Part shown: positions 30,616-39,953 of the stretch, one piece after another
Layout: each line of letters opens with the position of its first letter
Numbering within the stretch: position 1 is the stretch's first letter
Source: Simmondsia chinensis
Taxonomy: Eukaryota; Streptophyta; Magnoliopsida; Caryophyllales; Simmondsiaceae
NCBI GenBank assembly: GCA_018398585.1
Contig: JAGTTD010000011.1
Span: 33,724,164 to 33,788,163, forward strand
Length of the DNA stretch: 64,000 nucleotides
Reading direction: 5' to 3'
Translations under genes and position numbers: made by a program
Notes under the pieces: model-generated
Seen by the model: the letters and a program-made list of their open reading frames with translations, nothing else
Told to the model about the DNA's origin: nothing
Databases searched by the model: none

Positions 30616-31974
30616 CTATGCCTGTGTCCTGGGCTCTGCCTGTCTCAGCGTCTGGCCTCTGTCACGGTCCTGCGCCTGCACCTGCGCCCTGTCACGGACC
30701 TGCATTCCTGGGCCTTTGTCAAGCCCGCTGCTGGACCCAATGTCCAAGGCCTGTGGTCTGGTACCCGGGCCTGAGCGTGTCTCCCTCGACATGGTCACGA
30801 GCATGCGTATGGCACCCATGGCTGCACCCTCGGTCTCTTGTTCTTGGGCTACCACCAACGCACTCAAGGCTTTGCGTTGAGGGCATTTCCTCACGTAATG
30901 AGGGCCTCTACATAGAAAGCAATCTCGGTTCTTAGGCTTGTCTGGTTTGTCCTCCCGCCTCTTGCCTTTGTCTTTGTGTGCAAAAGGCTTGCGGGATTTT
31001 TCTCCCCCACCTTTACCCTTGTTCCCTTTTGAGTCTTTCTTCTTCGGGAACTCCTTCTTCGGGAACTCCTTTTTGTACTCGGTCAAGCTCTCCGCCTCGG
31101 CAATGGCACCCGCGAGGTCATGGACTCCCCGCCTCTTCAACTCCACTTCGGCCCAATGTTGGAGGCCATCCATGAAGTACAAAAGACGGATTGTCTCGGG
31201 CAAATCCGGAACCTCAAGCATAAGAGATTGAAACTCCGAGACATACTCCCGGATGGAACCCATGTGCTTCAATCCATGAAGCCTCTTCATAACTTGGTCC
31301 TCGGCATTCTCGGGGAAGAATTGCCTCTTGAAGTCTTTGATAAACTCCTCCCAAGTGTCCATAGAGCAAACACCCTTGGCAATATCTCCATGGCGTCTCC
31401 TCCACCAAAGGGCAGCATCTCCCTCTAAATACATGGTGGCGGTGCTGATTTTAGAAGGTCCATCATCGATCTTTAGGGCCTCGAAATAACATTCAAGGCT
31501 CCAAAGAAAACTATCAACCTCCTTGGCATTTCTTTTTCCCCCAAACTTAGGAGGGTTGGGTACCTTTACCCTCGGTACCCCACCCGCATTACCCCCACCG
31601 AATCCCCCAGCAAGGGCCGTTTTGCACAAGACCGTGTCCGCCTTGAGAATGTCAATCTCCTCCCTTAGTCCGGATACCGCGTCCAAGATCCGGCCAAGTT
31701 GATCCTTAACCAAACTCTTGATGGTCTTATGGATTTTATCATCCATTTTCGCCACATTCTCCTCCAAGGTGTCGAGGGTGTCCAATTGTTCATGGACCTC
31801 CCCCATGGCCAACTCCAACAGAGCAACCCGTGTGTCCAAACTAGAAAGGGCCTCCCGAGATTGGGACGGGTCCTTCTTGTTGGTCTTTTTGGCACAGGTC
31901 TTTGGTCTCCCCCGGTTCTCCTCCTCCACGTGTGATGCGCCCACAATCTCCTCCTCCATTATGTTTTCTCCCAC
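30616..31974 (-). CDS. gag: Chromovirus Gag with zinc knuckle (452 aa)
   Basis: Structural protein of the retrotransposon capsid. Start ATG at 31974, 29 bases inside the 5' LTR-PBS boundary. Residues about 40-115 are heptad-rich (coiled coil). About 150-300 is the retrotransposon Gag domain (FIKDFKRQFFPENAED, SIREYVSEFQSL). About 305-345 is Lys-rich. Near 355 is a knuckle CFLCRGPHYVRKC (CX2CX3HX4C, a spacing found in this clade). It ends at TAG 30616-30618. In related elements gag and pol often form one frame; here they share a frame but are split by nonsense codons, so the stop may be a mutation instead of the natural end. Confidence 0.9.
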   Translation of the reverse strand: MGENIMEEEIVGASHVEEENRGRPKTCAKKTNKKDPSQSREALSSLDTRVALLELAMGEVHEQLDTLDTLEENVAKMDDKIHKTIKSLVKDQLGRILDAVSGLREEIDILKADTVLCKTALAGGFGGGNAGGVPRVKVPNPPKFGGKRNAKEVDSFLWSLECYFEALKIDDGPSKISTATMYLEGDAALWWRRRHGDIAKGVCSMDTWEEFIKDFKRQFFPENAEDQVMKRLHGLKHMGSIREYVSEFQSLMLEVPDLPETIRLLYFMDGLQHWAEVELKRRGVHDLAGAIAEAESLTEYKKEFPKKEFPKKKDSKGNKGKGGGEKSRKPFAHKDKGKRREDKPDKPKNRDCFLCRGPHYVRKCPQRKALSALVVAQEQETEGAAMGAIRMLVTMSRETRSGPGTRPQALDIGSSSGLDKGPGMQVRDRAQVQAQDRDRGQTLRQAEPRTQA

Positions 31975-31987
31975 TTGAACCGAAAGT

Positions 31988-31999
31988 GCTCTGATACCA
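31988..31999 (-). other. Primer binding site (initiator Met tRNA)
   Basis: The minus strand reads TGGTATCAGAGC three bases inside the 5' LTR. It is complementary to the 3' end of plant initiator tRNA-Met and fixes the orientation as minus. Confidence 0.92.
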
Positions 32000-32002
32000 C
32001 GT

Positions 32003-32545
32003 TGTCACGGGATGACAAGTTCACTATGTCAAAACCGCGATGCCACTCGACTTCACTCCGAAAGTACCTCGTCAAGTCAGGCCAACCCCGAACCCAAGTA
32101 TAAAAATGCCCCGGTTTTATGTTTTGGAAAAATATTACAATGGAAATAAAGAGAAGAGGAAGGCACGGTTAGAAAGAGAGAGAGAGAATGGAAGATAGAA
32201 ATATTTTGGTTGGAAATTGGATGCCTCATTCCATTGTATTACTCATATATTTATACACAAGTAAAGGAAAGACAAAAAAGTAAAAAGTATGTACTATATG
32301 GCCTCCTTGTCTCCTAGCCGTACAACACACATGGGGCTAGGGTGGCTCATTAATTAAACTAAGTCAACTTACTATAAAAAGTGAAGCAAGGGTATTTGGG
32401 TGAGGGTGGCCACGGTTCCCCTATTGTCCCAAGTAAGCTTGCTTCTTACAAAATTTTCCTAAGTACATGCTATAACGAAAAATACATCGAGAATTAAAAG
32501 CAAAAAATTATATAAATAAATATCGTAAAAAGTTGGTGGGTGACA
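32003..32545 (-). repeat. 5' LTR of the chromovirus (543 bp)
   Basis: Partner of 26590-27133, with about 13 differences including one single-base gap. The start and end match TG...CA. Confidence 0.93.
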
Positions 32546-33045
32546 CCGAGCTACTCAGATGAAGGACGAGCAAATCTTCCCAAGGCTAAGCATTATCAAG
32601 CCAATTTCCTCAAAACTATTAGCAGCGCTAGAACTCGTCAAGTCGAGGCTCAGCTCAATTTTATATTTAGCTTGGGTTGAACTCTTCTCAAAGCTCGAAG
32701 CTCCAAAATTTCAAGCTCGAGTCCAGATTGTCACAGGGTTAAGGATCGGCTCGGCTTGGTTGAGCTCGAACCTTGCCAAACAAGCTCCAAACTTAGCTTT
32801 CTTGTGCTTATTTAAACTCAATATAGGCTCATTTAAGCTCCGGCTCAACTCATTCCCACTCAAACTTGCTTTTGTTGCATGTATTTAGGCTAATAATTTT
32901 TATTTGAATTGACTTAAACTTGTTTAGGTCCACAAGCCTAAAAGGTCGACCTTCATTTGGCTCGAGCTTGGTTAAATAAGTTAAACGAGCGGAGCTTTTA
33001 AGCTTTATAATGAGCCCATATGAGCTGGCTCAATTCATTTACACC
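32546..33045. repeat. GAGCT-rich dispersed repeat
   Basis: Many GAGCT/AGCTCG words, and a right end with TCATTTACACCC. A GGTGTAAAT-type end is typical of a widespread short hAT-like plant repeat. The chromovirus appears to have inserted into it or at its edge (the left flank has AAAGAGCTAGCCCGA). Confidence 0.5.
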
Positions 33046-33059
33046 CTTAATCATTCATG

Positions 33060-33240
33060 TTTAGGAGTTTTTTTTGCTTAGATTGGCATCCCGGGGGTTG
33101 GTGTAGGCGTGCTTTCGGATTTCGGGGTTTTTTTTGTTTTATTTTGCTTTTCCCTGCTCATAAGGGCTTTCCCGTGCTCCACTTCGATGGATGCACTGCC
33201 TTATACTATAAATTTTCTCTTTAATTGTCGAAGAAAAAGA
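33060..33240 (+). mobile_element. Retroposon tail, GCTAATTATC-like family
   Basis: T/G-rich, with TTTTGTTTTATTTTGC, then TATAAATTTTCTC, then TTTAATTGTCGAAGAAAAAG, resembling the end of 22886-23122. It is worn, and no TSD was found. Confidence 0.4.
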
Positions 33241-33404
33241 ATTAACTGTCAAGGAACTATTTATTTCAAAGCTTTCGCTGATCAGTGAAGACCATGATTG
33301 GTTTATACTCTAACATGACTCTTCACGCAAATGCCCATTTCGACTTGAAGTGTGGATGATGCATGGCACAGGCCCACCTCATACCTTCTTGTGCTTAAAT
33401 TATT

Positions 33405-33600
33405 TTTAATATTGATAGTAGGGGTTGTTGAGATTCGAACTTGTAACCTCTTGATCACAAGACTCTGATACCATGTCAAAAAACTATCTATTCTAAAAGT
33501 TTAATCTAATAAAAAAAGACCTATAATTAATTTTATACTCTAACTTTATCACTTCGTAAAAAGTACAGAGTATAATTAAAATTGTGTGTGGAGGGAAAAG
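33405..33600 (-). mobile_element. tRNA-like SINE or repeat with pol III boxes
   Basis: On the minus strand TGACATGGTATCAGAGTC (A box-like) is followed about 20 bases later by AAGTTCGAATCTC (B box). It is preceded by the common phrase 'acttttagaatag'. Similar arrangements are at 44872-45010 and 46025-46165 (minus). Ends were not defined. Confidence 0.5.
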
Positions 33601-33814
33601 AGTGCTCACGTTGGAGGGCAAATTGTATTTGTCTGTCTACGTATAGCCCCTAAGCCTAACCCCCGTAGACTTATTGTACTCTTATCATCTTTGTATTTGC
33701 CTATACGATTCCGCTAACAGTACCCTAAATATGTCCATATTATACTAGTGTTAAATTCTGAGCAATTTTTATTATTATCATAGCCATTAAAGTATTACAT
33801 TCTTTTAACTTATA

Positions 33815-34056
33815 AATCAAAGAAGGTACCAACACATCGTTGCCAAATTCTATTAAAACTCCGAAGTTAAGCGTGCTTGGACGAGAGTAATATCAGGATG
33901 GGTGACCTCTTGAAAAGTTCTCACCCTCAGGTTGGGGGTACTTGGAAACAGCCTCTCTTCAGGTTAACACCCTGAAGGGGAAATGCTGCGTATATCAGCC
34001 CCCCAGACCCTGCCTAGGCGGAAATCCTTGAGACATTAGGTATGTTATATGTTCCT
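33815..34056 (+). mobile_element. 5S rRNA-headed SINE, short subfamily, full length
   Basis: Perfect 16-bp TSDs 33799-33814 and 34057-34072. It begins AATCAAAGAAGGTACCAACAC, listed in two parts: AATCAAAGAA, then GGTACCAACAC. The same upstream ten bases occur before the heads at 18.8 and 3.6 kb. 5S blocks AGTTAAGCGTGCTTGGACG and GGATGGGTGACC; CACCCTCAGG without GTGTTGCA. It ends GGTATGTTATATGTTCCT. Confidence 0.9.
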
Positions 34057-34072
34057 ATTCTTTTAACTTATA

Positions 34073-35307
34073 GTTGAAAATCCTCTGATAATAACAAAAT
34101 TTGTCTTCGCCTTAACATTACCCTATATTTAATGTGAACGTTAGAGCCTTTCCTTTTTTATCTTTTATTTTACAAGGTAAAAAGAAATAGTACTAAGAGT
34201 GTGTTGGTTAAACTTTTTTCAGCTATATTTTTTTTCTACTTATTTCTATCAACAACATTTGTATATTTAAGATATGTATATTTTTACAGTGAAATATTTT
34301 ATTATGTAATGTAAAAGACCCTTTTTTTCTCTGAATAAAGTATGTAGATACATATATAAGAAAAAACACATCCATTTTAAGATAATAAATGACTTAATAA
34401 TAGAAATCAATCAACAATAGCGGGTAGTAGTGGTGGTCCGCTGTGATATTAGGATGGATCATTGAGTATCAAGCAACGATAATGGATATTAACAAGTCTT
34501 GATAGTGGGTGGAAGTCGTGAACAAGTTATGCTAATCAAAAAGGGGCAGTGACAACCATGGCGGTGGATGATTGAGATGGGCCACAATAAACAGTAGAAA
34601 TTATTGGAGTGGCTAGCCATGGCTGTGAAGCACACTCGTGGGTGGTGGGAGGGCACCTTGCCAATAGCACCTCACGATGGCAGATAGTGATAGACGGAAT
34701 CGTGGCCATGACAAGGGATGGTAACAATTTAGGGTGGTTAGTAGAGAAAATCATGGCAACAATTAGCCATAGAACGAGTGTAGCAAGTCATGATGGTAGC
34801 ATGAGTGGTGCTGGGTGCACTTGTCTATAGAAGTGAATGTAGATCATGGTGGATTAGACATAGTTTACAGAGGATTTTGAGTTAAAAGGCGGGTTATTGA
34901 AGTCGGGTTCAAACAAAAATTTAAAGACCTATGATCCACCCACGATGATGCATTCATTTAAAAATAAGATAATTCATGAAATAAATGTTAAAATTCAAAC
35001 CAGACAAGAACAAAATAAACTAAGATAAATAAAATGAGACCCGGATCCATGACTCACAAGACTTTGATAGACATATTGAGACTTAGATACACATTATAAA
35101 ATAAACAAAACAGTTAAAAAAAAATTACTTGAAACTTTGGGTAATGAATTGAGACAATAGTTTGCCTATTTATAATGTATCAAGAGCAAATAAAAAGCCT
35201 AAACATTATGAAATAAAAAGGAATCCTAAACTAATTAGACTAGACTAGAAAACCAAAAGACCCTATTGATGTTGGCCATTAAGCTTAGTCGATTTTTTTT
35301 TTTTTTT
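34073..35307. other. Intergenic DNA, no gene recognised
   Basis: 34430-34860 is less AT-rich (GTGG/ATGG-rich) but carries only short frames on both strands with no recognisable family. Confidence 0.4.
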
Positions 35308-35850
35308 GGTTATTGATATCTTAGTACCCCAACGTTTTGAAAATAATAAAAAGGATGCTGACCTTTTTAAATTATTAAAAAGGTCCCTAAGTTTTTGTTG
35401 TATCAATAAAAAGACCCTTCTCAAGCGTGATGACGTCATTTTTCATCAACAAAGCTAACGTGACAATTATTTTTTATTAATGCTATAATAAAATGATCAA
35501 TAGTACACTTCAATACCCTTATTATTACTTTACTTTATAAGCACAAGATTCGAGATGTCGTGTTATGTAGAAGTTATCTATTTTCGCTTAATTTATTTCA
35601 AAATATGGTTATTAAAGGATATTTTTGTTATTTTACTGTAGCATTGATAAAAATATAGCTTTAACATCAGCTATGTCCAGTAAAAATGACATCATACGTC
35701 AAACAAAAGCTTTTTTGTTAATGCGATAAAAATTTAGAGGCATTTTTATTAACAATACAAAAACTTAGGGACCTTTGTAATAATTCAAAAAGGTCAGAGT
35801 CCTTTTTATTATTTCCAAAAACGTCGGAATATTAAAATATAAATAAACCC
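35308..35850. mobile_element. MITE family M3 (543 bp)
   Basis: Long inverted arms: the left arm contains CCCAACGTTTTGAAAATAAT, and the reverse complement of the right contains GGGTTTATTTATATTTTAAT followed by CCGACGTTTTTGGAAATAAT. Homologous along its length to 47397-47905 (shared TGACGTCATTTTT.ATC, TTTTTATTAATGCTATA). No coding capacity. Confidence 0.7.
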
Positions 35851-37076
35851 TTTTTTTTTTTTCTTGTGAGCACTAAGCTTAACCGGTGACAAGCATGAAA
35901 CGAGGGAGAGAAAATGCAAAACTTAATTACACCTAATTAAGACATGCAAAATTAAATACTAACTAATAAAATACACTACAAAATATAAGAAAATATTTAG
36001 TATTCAACGATAAAAATAATCCGTACATTATACAGAAAAAAAATAATAAAAAAGTATTATACAGTGAAGTGAAAATAAGATTCTGAAATAAGAAAAAGGG
36101 AGAAAATAATTGCATAAAAGCTGAAAAAGTAAAGTGAGGACAGTCCGAATGTTTGAGGGCACTGCCAGAACTACTAGTAAATGCTGTGTTTTAGAGAGTT
36201 GCTTCTCTAGTGTTCACTTCCACTCCCTTCTGCCCTTCTTCTTAAACTGTTTTTGCTTCCTTTCTTCTCCCTCTCTCTCTCTCTTTTTTTTTATTTTTTA
36301 AACACAAATACGGCCGAGGACTAGGGATTCAATACATTACGATCAAAGCATTATTTTGTTCGTTTATTTCTTCATTTTTGTGACCCCTCTCTAACTTGGT
36401 TAATGTCTCTATTGCCTTTTAATATTGGGTTCATTCTCGGTACAAGTATTTGTTTGGTTAAGTTTTTTATAAAAAAATGAAGTGGTTTTTTTGTTGGGAA
36501 AAATCAATTTTCTTAGAACTTGAGATTGTCTAATGACAGATAAATATTTTAAAGTAGAAATAGAAGTTATTTTTCTACTTTTAAACTAAAATAAAATATA
36601 ATGTTTTTTTAAAATTAGACTACGAAGTAAAAACGACAACTTTTCAAATAAAAATACCGTTATTAGGAACACCTTTTTATAGTCTTTTTAATAATTGGTC
36701 AAACCGACCTAGGGCCTGTTTTGGCAAACTATGAAAAATGGTGTTTTTAAAAATATTTTTTACATAAATGCTTTTCTAAGAAGTGGAGGTAATAGGGGTA
36801 CTTTGTTTTGAAAAATTTATACTTTTAGCTTACGCCTCTTTATTAAAAAAAAAAGCATTATTTTTCTACTTTTATTTAAAAATAAAAGCTTTTACTTTAA
36901 CATTTTTTTTTTTTCAAGATTAAATCCCCCTTCGATCCTAAAAAAATTTACGTAAGAAAATATTTTTCAAAGAAAAAGGCCAACAGAGATGATTTGGAGC
37001 TCATCAACCAAGTTCATTTCTAAAGAGAAAATAACATCAAGAATTCTTATTTTCTAACATCCGTTTTTATCAGTTT
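35851..37076. other. Intergenic DNA, AT-rich
   Basis: A GGCCTGTTTTGGCAAAC phrase at about 36715 looks like another worn MITE end. No gene. Confidence 0.4.
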
Positions 37077-37092
37077 TATAAGATCTCCATAT

Positions 37093-37195
37093 CTAAAAGG
37101 TAGCACCCTGTATAAGTAAAGCAGCGTACATTTTGATCTTCTGTAATCCTACCTTAACGGGACTCTCATTAAGACACTGATTGTTATTATCGTTG
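37093..37195 (+). mobile_element. Degenerate 5'-truncated SINE with TSD
   Basis: Worn shared module: AGCACCCTGTATAAG, AAAGCAGCGTACA, CTACCTTAACGGGACTC, GACACTGATTGTTATTATCGTTG (given in blocks). Imperfect 16-bp TSDs 37077-37092 and 37196-37211 (two mismatches). Probably the oldest copy here. Confidence 0.65.
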
Positions 37196-37380
37196 TATAA
37201 GACCTCTATATAGCATAGCTTAGCAGCTATTTTATGCCCTCTGTTTTCCATTTACAACAAAGTTATATCAAATCTCACAGCCATCCGTGAAGGTTGCCTA
37301 ACATTAAAAAACAAAAAAAAGTTCACTCTGGTGTTCACTCTTTTAACTCCCAGGACAATCATGAATTGTAAAACAAAAAA

Positions 37381-37733
37381 GGGTTATTTACATCAAATGT
37401 CACTGTACTTTATTTATTGTATTAATTTGGTTCTTATACTTTTAATTGTGTCAATTTAGTCCCTAGAGTGAAATTTATGTTAAGTTTTTTACTAAACTTT
37501 TAATGGTTTGGCAACCATTTGGATTAAATTGAGTCAATTGGTAGATTTGTAATGAATTTTTTGCATGTAGCATGATACCGTTAAAAATTACATTATTAAC
37601 TTAATTTTAATTTAATCATAGGATTAAATTGACACCATATAAATAGTAGAGGAACTAAATTGATACAATAAAAAATACAAGAACTAAATTAATACAATAA
37701 ATAAAGTATATAAACTTTTGGTACAAATAACCC
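37381..37733. mobile_element. MITE family M2
   Basis: GGGTTATTTACATCAAATG at the left; the reverse complement of the right is GGGTTATTTGTACCAAAAG. Shared 'tactttatttattgta' and 'gactaaattgac' phrases. Confidence 0.8.
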
Positions 37734-38267
37734 AACAGAAAAAGCATCTGACAATGCCAAGTTAACAGACACTCATCTCTCTTGATGCAGCAGAAACCCT
37801 AAAACTTTAAGGGTTAAAGCATAAGAGACCAGCATGCCCCTTCTTTCCTCTGGTTTTTCACCTGAAAAAACCCGCAAAGCAACCAAAAAGATAATGTACA
37901 ACATATGAACAATAAGTGATTGAGCTTTCTATGTAAAGCCTGATTTTATTCTACAATGGGACGCATCCATGGAGAAGAAAAATTTTTGGGTTCGATTCGG
38001 GGTCAGGCGTAACCCAAAGTGTTTCCAAACGTATTGTGTGGCCCCTTATACTTCCGACTCTTATCCCTAGTCCAAGAGAGAAGAGACCAACTAACTTCCT
38101 GATCGCCTTTATGACAAAACTTGGCAATCCAATCAGCTGCTATAGTAGCTTTTCTGAAGCAGTGATTAAATCTTATGTCACCTCTTTTACTACTGATCAT
38201 TCGAATGTCTATTGTAAACATTGATGTGTTAGGGTTTATGCCTTTTGCAGAGGACTCTCTTAAAGTG

Positions 38268-38443
38268 GAATAAATTACCAAAGTGGCATACTTTGCAAAA
38301 AAAATTACCAAAATGGCATAGTTGAAAAAATATTTACCAAAATGGCACACTTTACTGTAGCATCAATAGGAAACGCCGTTTCAAACGGCGTTCGTTGATC
38401 GGTCGGAGACGGTACATGTCGGACGCCGTCAGAAACGGCGTCC
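38268..38443 (+). repeat. Left terminal inverted repeat of the MULE
   Basis: 176 bp matching the reverse complement of 42575-42750. It holds two short palindromes (AACGCCGTTTCAAACGGCGTT and GACGCCGTCAGAAACGGCGTC, each 21 bases; read as arms AACGCCGTTT/AAACGGCGTT and GACGCCGT/ACGGCGTC). Confidence 0.93.
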
Positions 38444-38572
38444 ATCAACCGTCTCTGACTTTTGTCCGTACGCGCACAGTAAGCACTCCGTGACCTGCTT
38501 TTTTTCCCCTCCATTTTCATCTTCTTCTTCAACCTACTCTTTTTCCTCCATTTTCATCTTCTTCATCCCCTT

Positions 38573-38698
38573 CATCTTCACTTTTACCTCTATAAATACC
38601 ACCAATTTCTTCAATATTTTTCACAACATCTTCTTTATCCCTCATCTTCACTTTTACCTCTATAAATACCACCAATTTCTTCAATATTTTTCACAACA
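38573..38698 (+). repeat. Two-copy 70-bp tandem repeat in the MULE leader
   Basis: Copies begin at 38573 and 38643 (period 70). Each has CTCTATAAATACCACC, a TATA-box-like sequence. It may be a duplicated promoter for the transposase, or simply a slippage product in CT-rich DNA. Confidence 0.7.
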
Positions 38699-39128
38699 CT
38701 CAATTACTTAAATACATCTTTCAACTTATTATCCTCTCAAACAAAACTTCCAATCTCCACTTCATTTTCACAGTTATGTAAGTCGTTATTATTGTCATTT
38801 TTAAATTTGTTAATACTTTTATATTATAATGTCATATTATTTTGTAGGAATTTGTTATTATAGTAATATTATTAGATTGATTAGTAAAGTTAATATAGTG
38901 ATTATAATATATATAATAGCAAATTATAAAATTTATACTGAAAAAATTATTAATTGTATATTTTATGTTATATTTCAATATATTCGTAATTTTTTGTAGC
39001 TTATATTATTTTTCAGTGTTAAACTTTATTATATGGCAATTTTAACTGTTTGTGATACCTTTATGTATTTAAAATATTCTATAGATTTTTAAATTCTATA
39101 TTTTACATTCTATATGGCAATTTTTCAG

Positions 39129-39791
39129 TGTTCAATAGCGTTTTGAAAGTGGGGCGAGCCCTCCCAGTAATTGCCCTTGTGGAGATGACATTTTATCGAT
39201 GCAATAAATATTTTGTCAATCGCAGGGATGTGGCTGGGGCATATTTTTCACAGGGTCTTTTATGGCCGCCGAAAGTCTTCGCTGAAATAGAACTTGCCAC
39301 CTTGAAATTAAGAAGACATACAGTGACGTTGTTTGATCGAAACACTATAGAGTTCCAGGTAACAACTCCGAGTAGGCAGACTGAATCAGGATCCAGAAGG
39401 GAGACTCGCCATACTGTAAGGCTAAACAAATGGAGTTGCACTTGTGGTACATGGCAACTGTTTCATCGTCCATGCTCACATGTGATGGCATGTTGTACCG
39501 CTTCTCGGCTCGAGTTTCGGACAATATGTTGATCCATTTTTAAGCCTTGCCATGTATGCAAGTGCGTATGCTTCATTGTTCCACCCCCTTCCCGATCAGT
39601 CTCTATGGCCGGAGTACATTGGACCTATAGTGGTTGCAGATCACACAAGGTGGAGGCATGGTAGAGGACGGCCACGCTCAACCCGACTACATAACGAAAT
39701 GGATGCAAGGGAGGGCTTGTCCAAAAATAAATGTAGCATATGTAGTGAAAGGGGGCATAATAAAAAAACATGTCCTAATAGACAGCAATAA
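39129..39791 (+). pseudogene. MULE transposase C-terminal remnant (SWIM, zinc knuckle)
   Basis: An exon follows a TTTTTCAG acceptor. FNSVLKVGRALPVIALVE and TFYRCNKYFVNRR match the region after the catalytic domain of plant MuDR-type transposases. A SWIM zinc finger follows (CTCGTWQLFHRPCSHVMACC, i.e. CxC...CxH). Near 39515-39535 a +1 shift separates this from the next part (MYASAYASLFHPLPDQSLW), which ends in a CCHC knuckle (CSICSERGHNKKTC) and a stop at 39789-39791. The upstream DDE-containing exons are not in the element. It therefore cannot encode an active transposase. Confidence 0.88.
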
Positions 39792-39953
39792 TGTTGTAGT
39801 TAGGTTCATACTTGCATTTGATGTATTATTTACTGTAATTACATAATAATAATAAATATAATTTCTTTCTTGTGTTGTGCTTGATAAGAATGCTGTAATA
39901 TGTGTAATTTTAGTGTTAGCCCCTTGGTTACTATTTTCAGTTTTTTTAGAGAT

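Larger units (their letters stand above)
26590..32545 (-). mobile_element. Ty3/gypsy chromovirus, Reina-like, full length but dead
   Basis: A 5956-bp element with two LTRs, iMet primer site, gag, pol and a polypurine tract, all on the minus strand. The LTRs begin TGTCAC and end GTGACA. CCGA is shared by the two flanks (26586-26589 and 32546-32549); a full 5-bp TSD is not exact. Short LTRs, overall size, integrase followed by a canonical chromodomain, and the CX2CX3HX4C knuckle fit a Reina-type chromovirus. Tekay or Galadriel are less likely. By eye the LTRs differ at about 13 of 544 sites, mostly transitions, so the insertion is fairly young. Two nonsense codons between gag and protease and an altered protease site make it non-autonomous. 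Confidence 0.93.
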
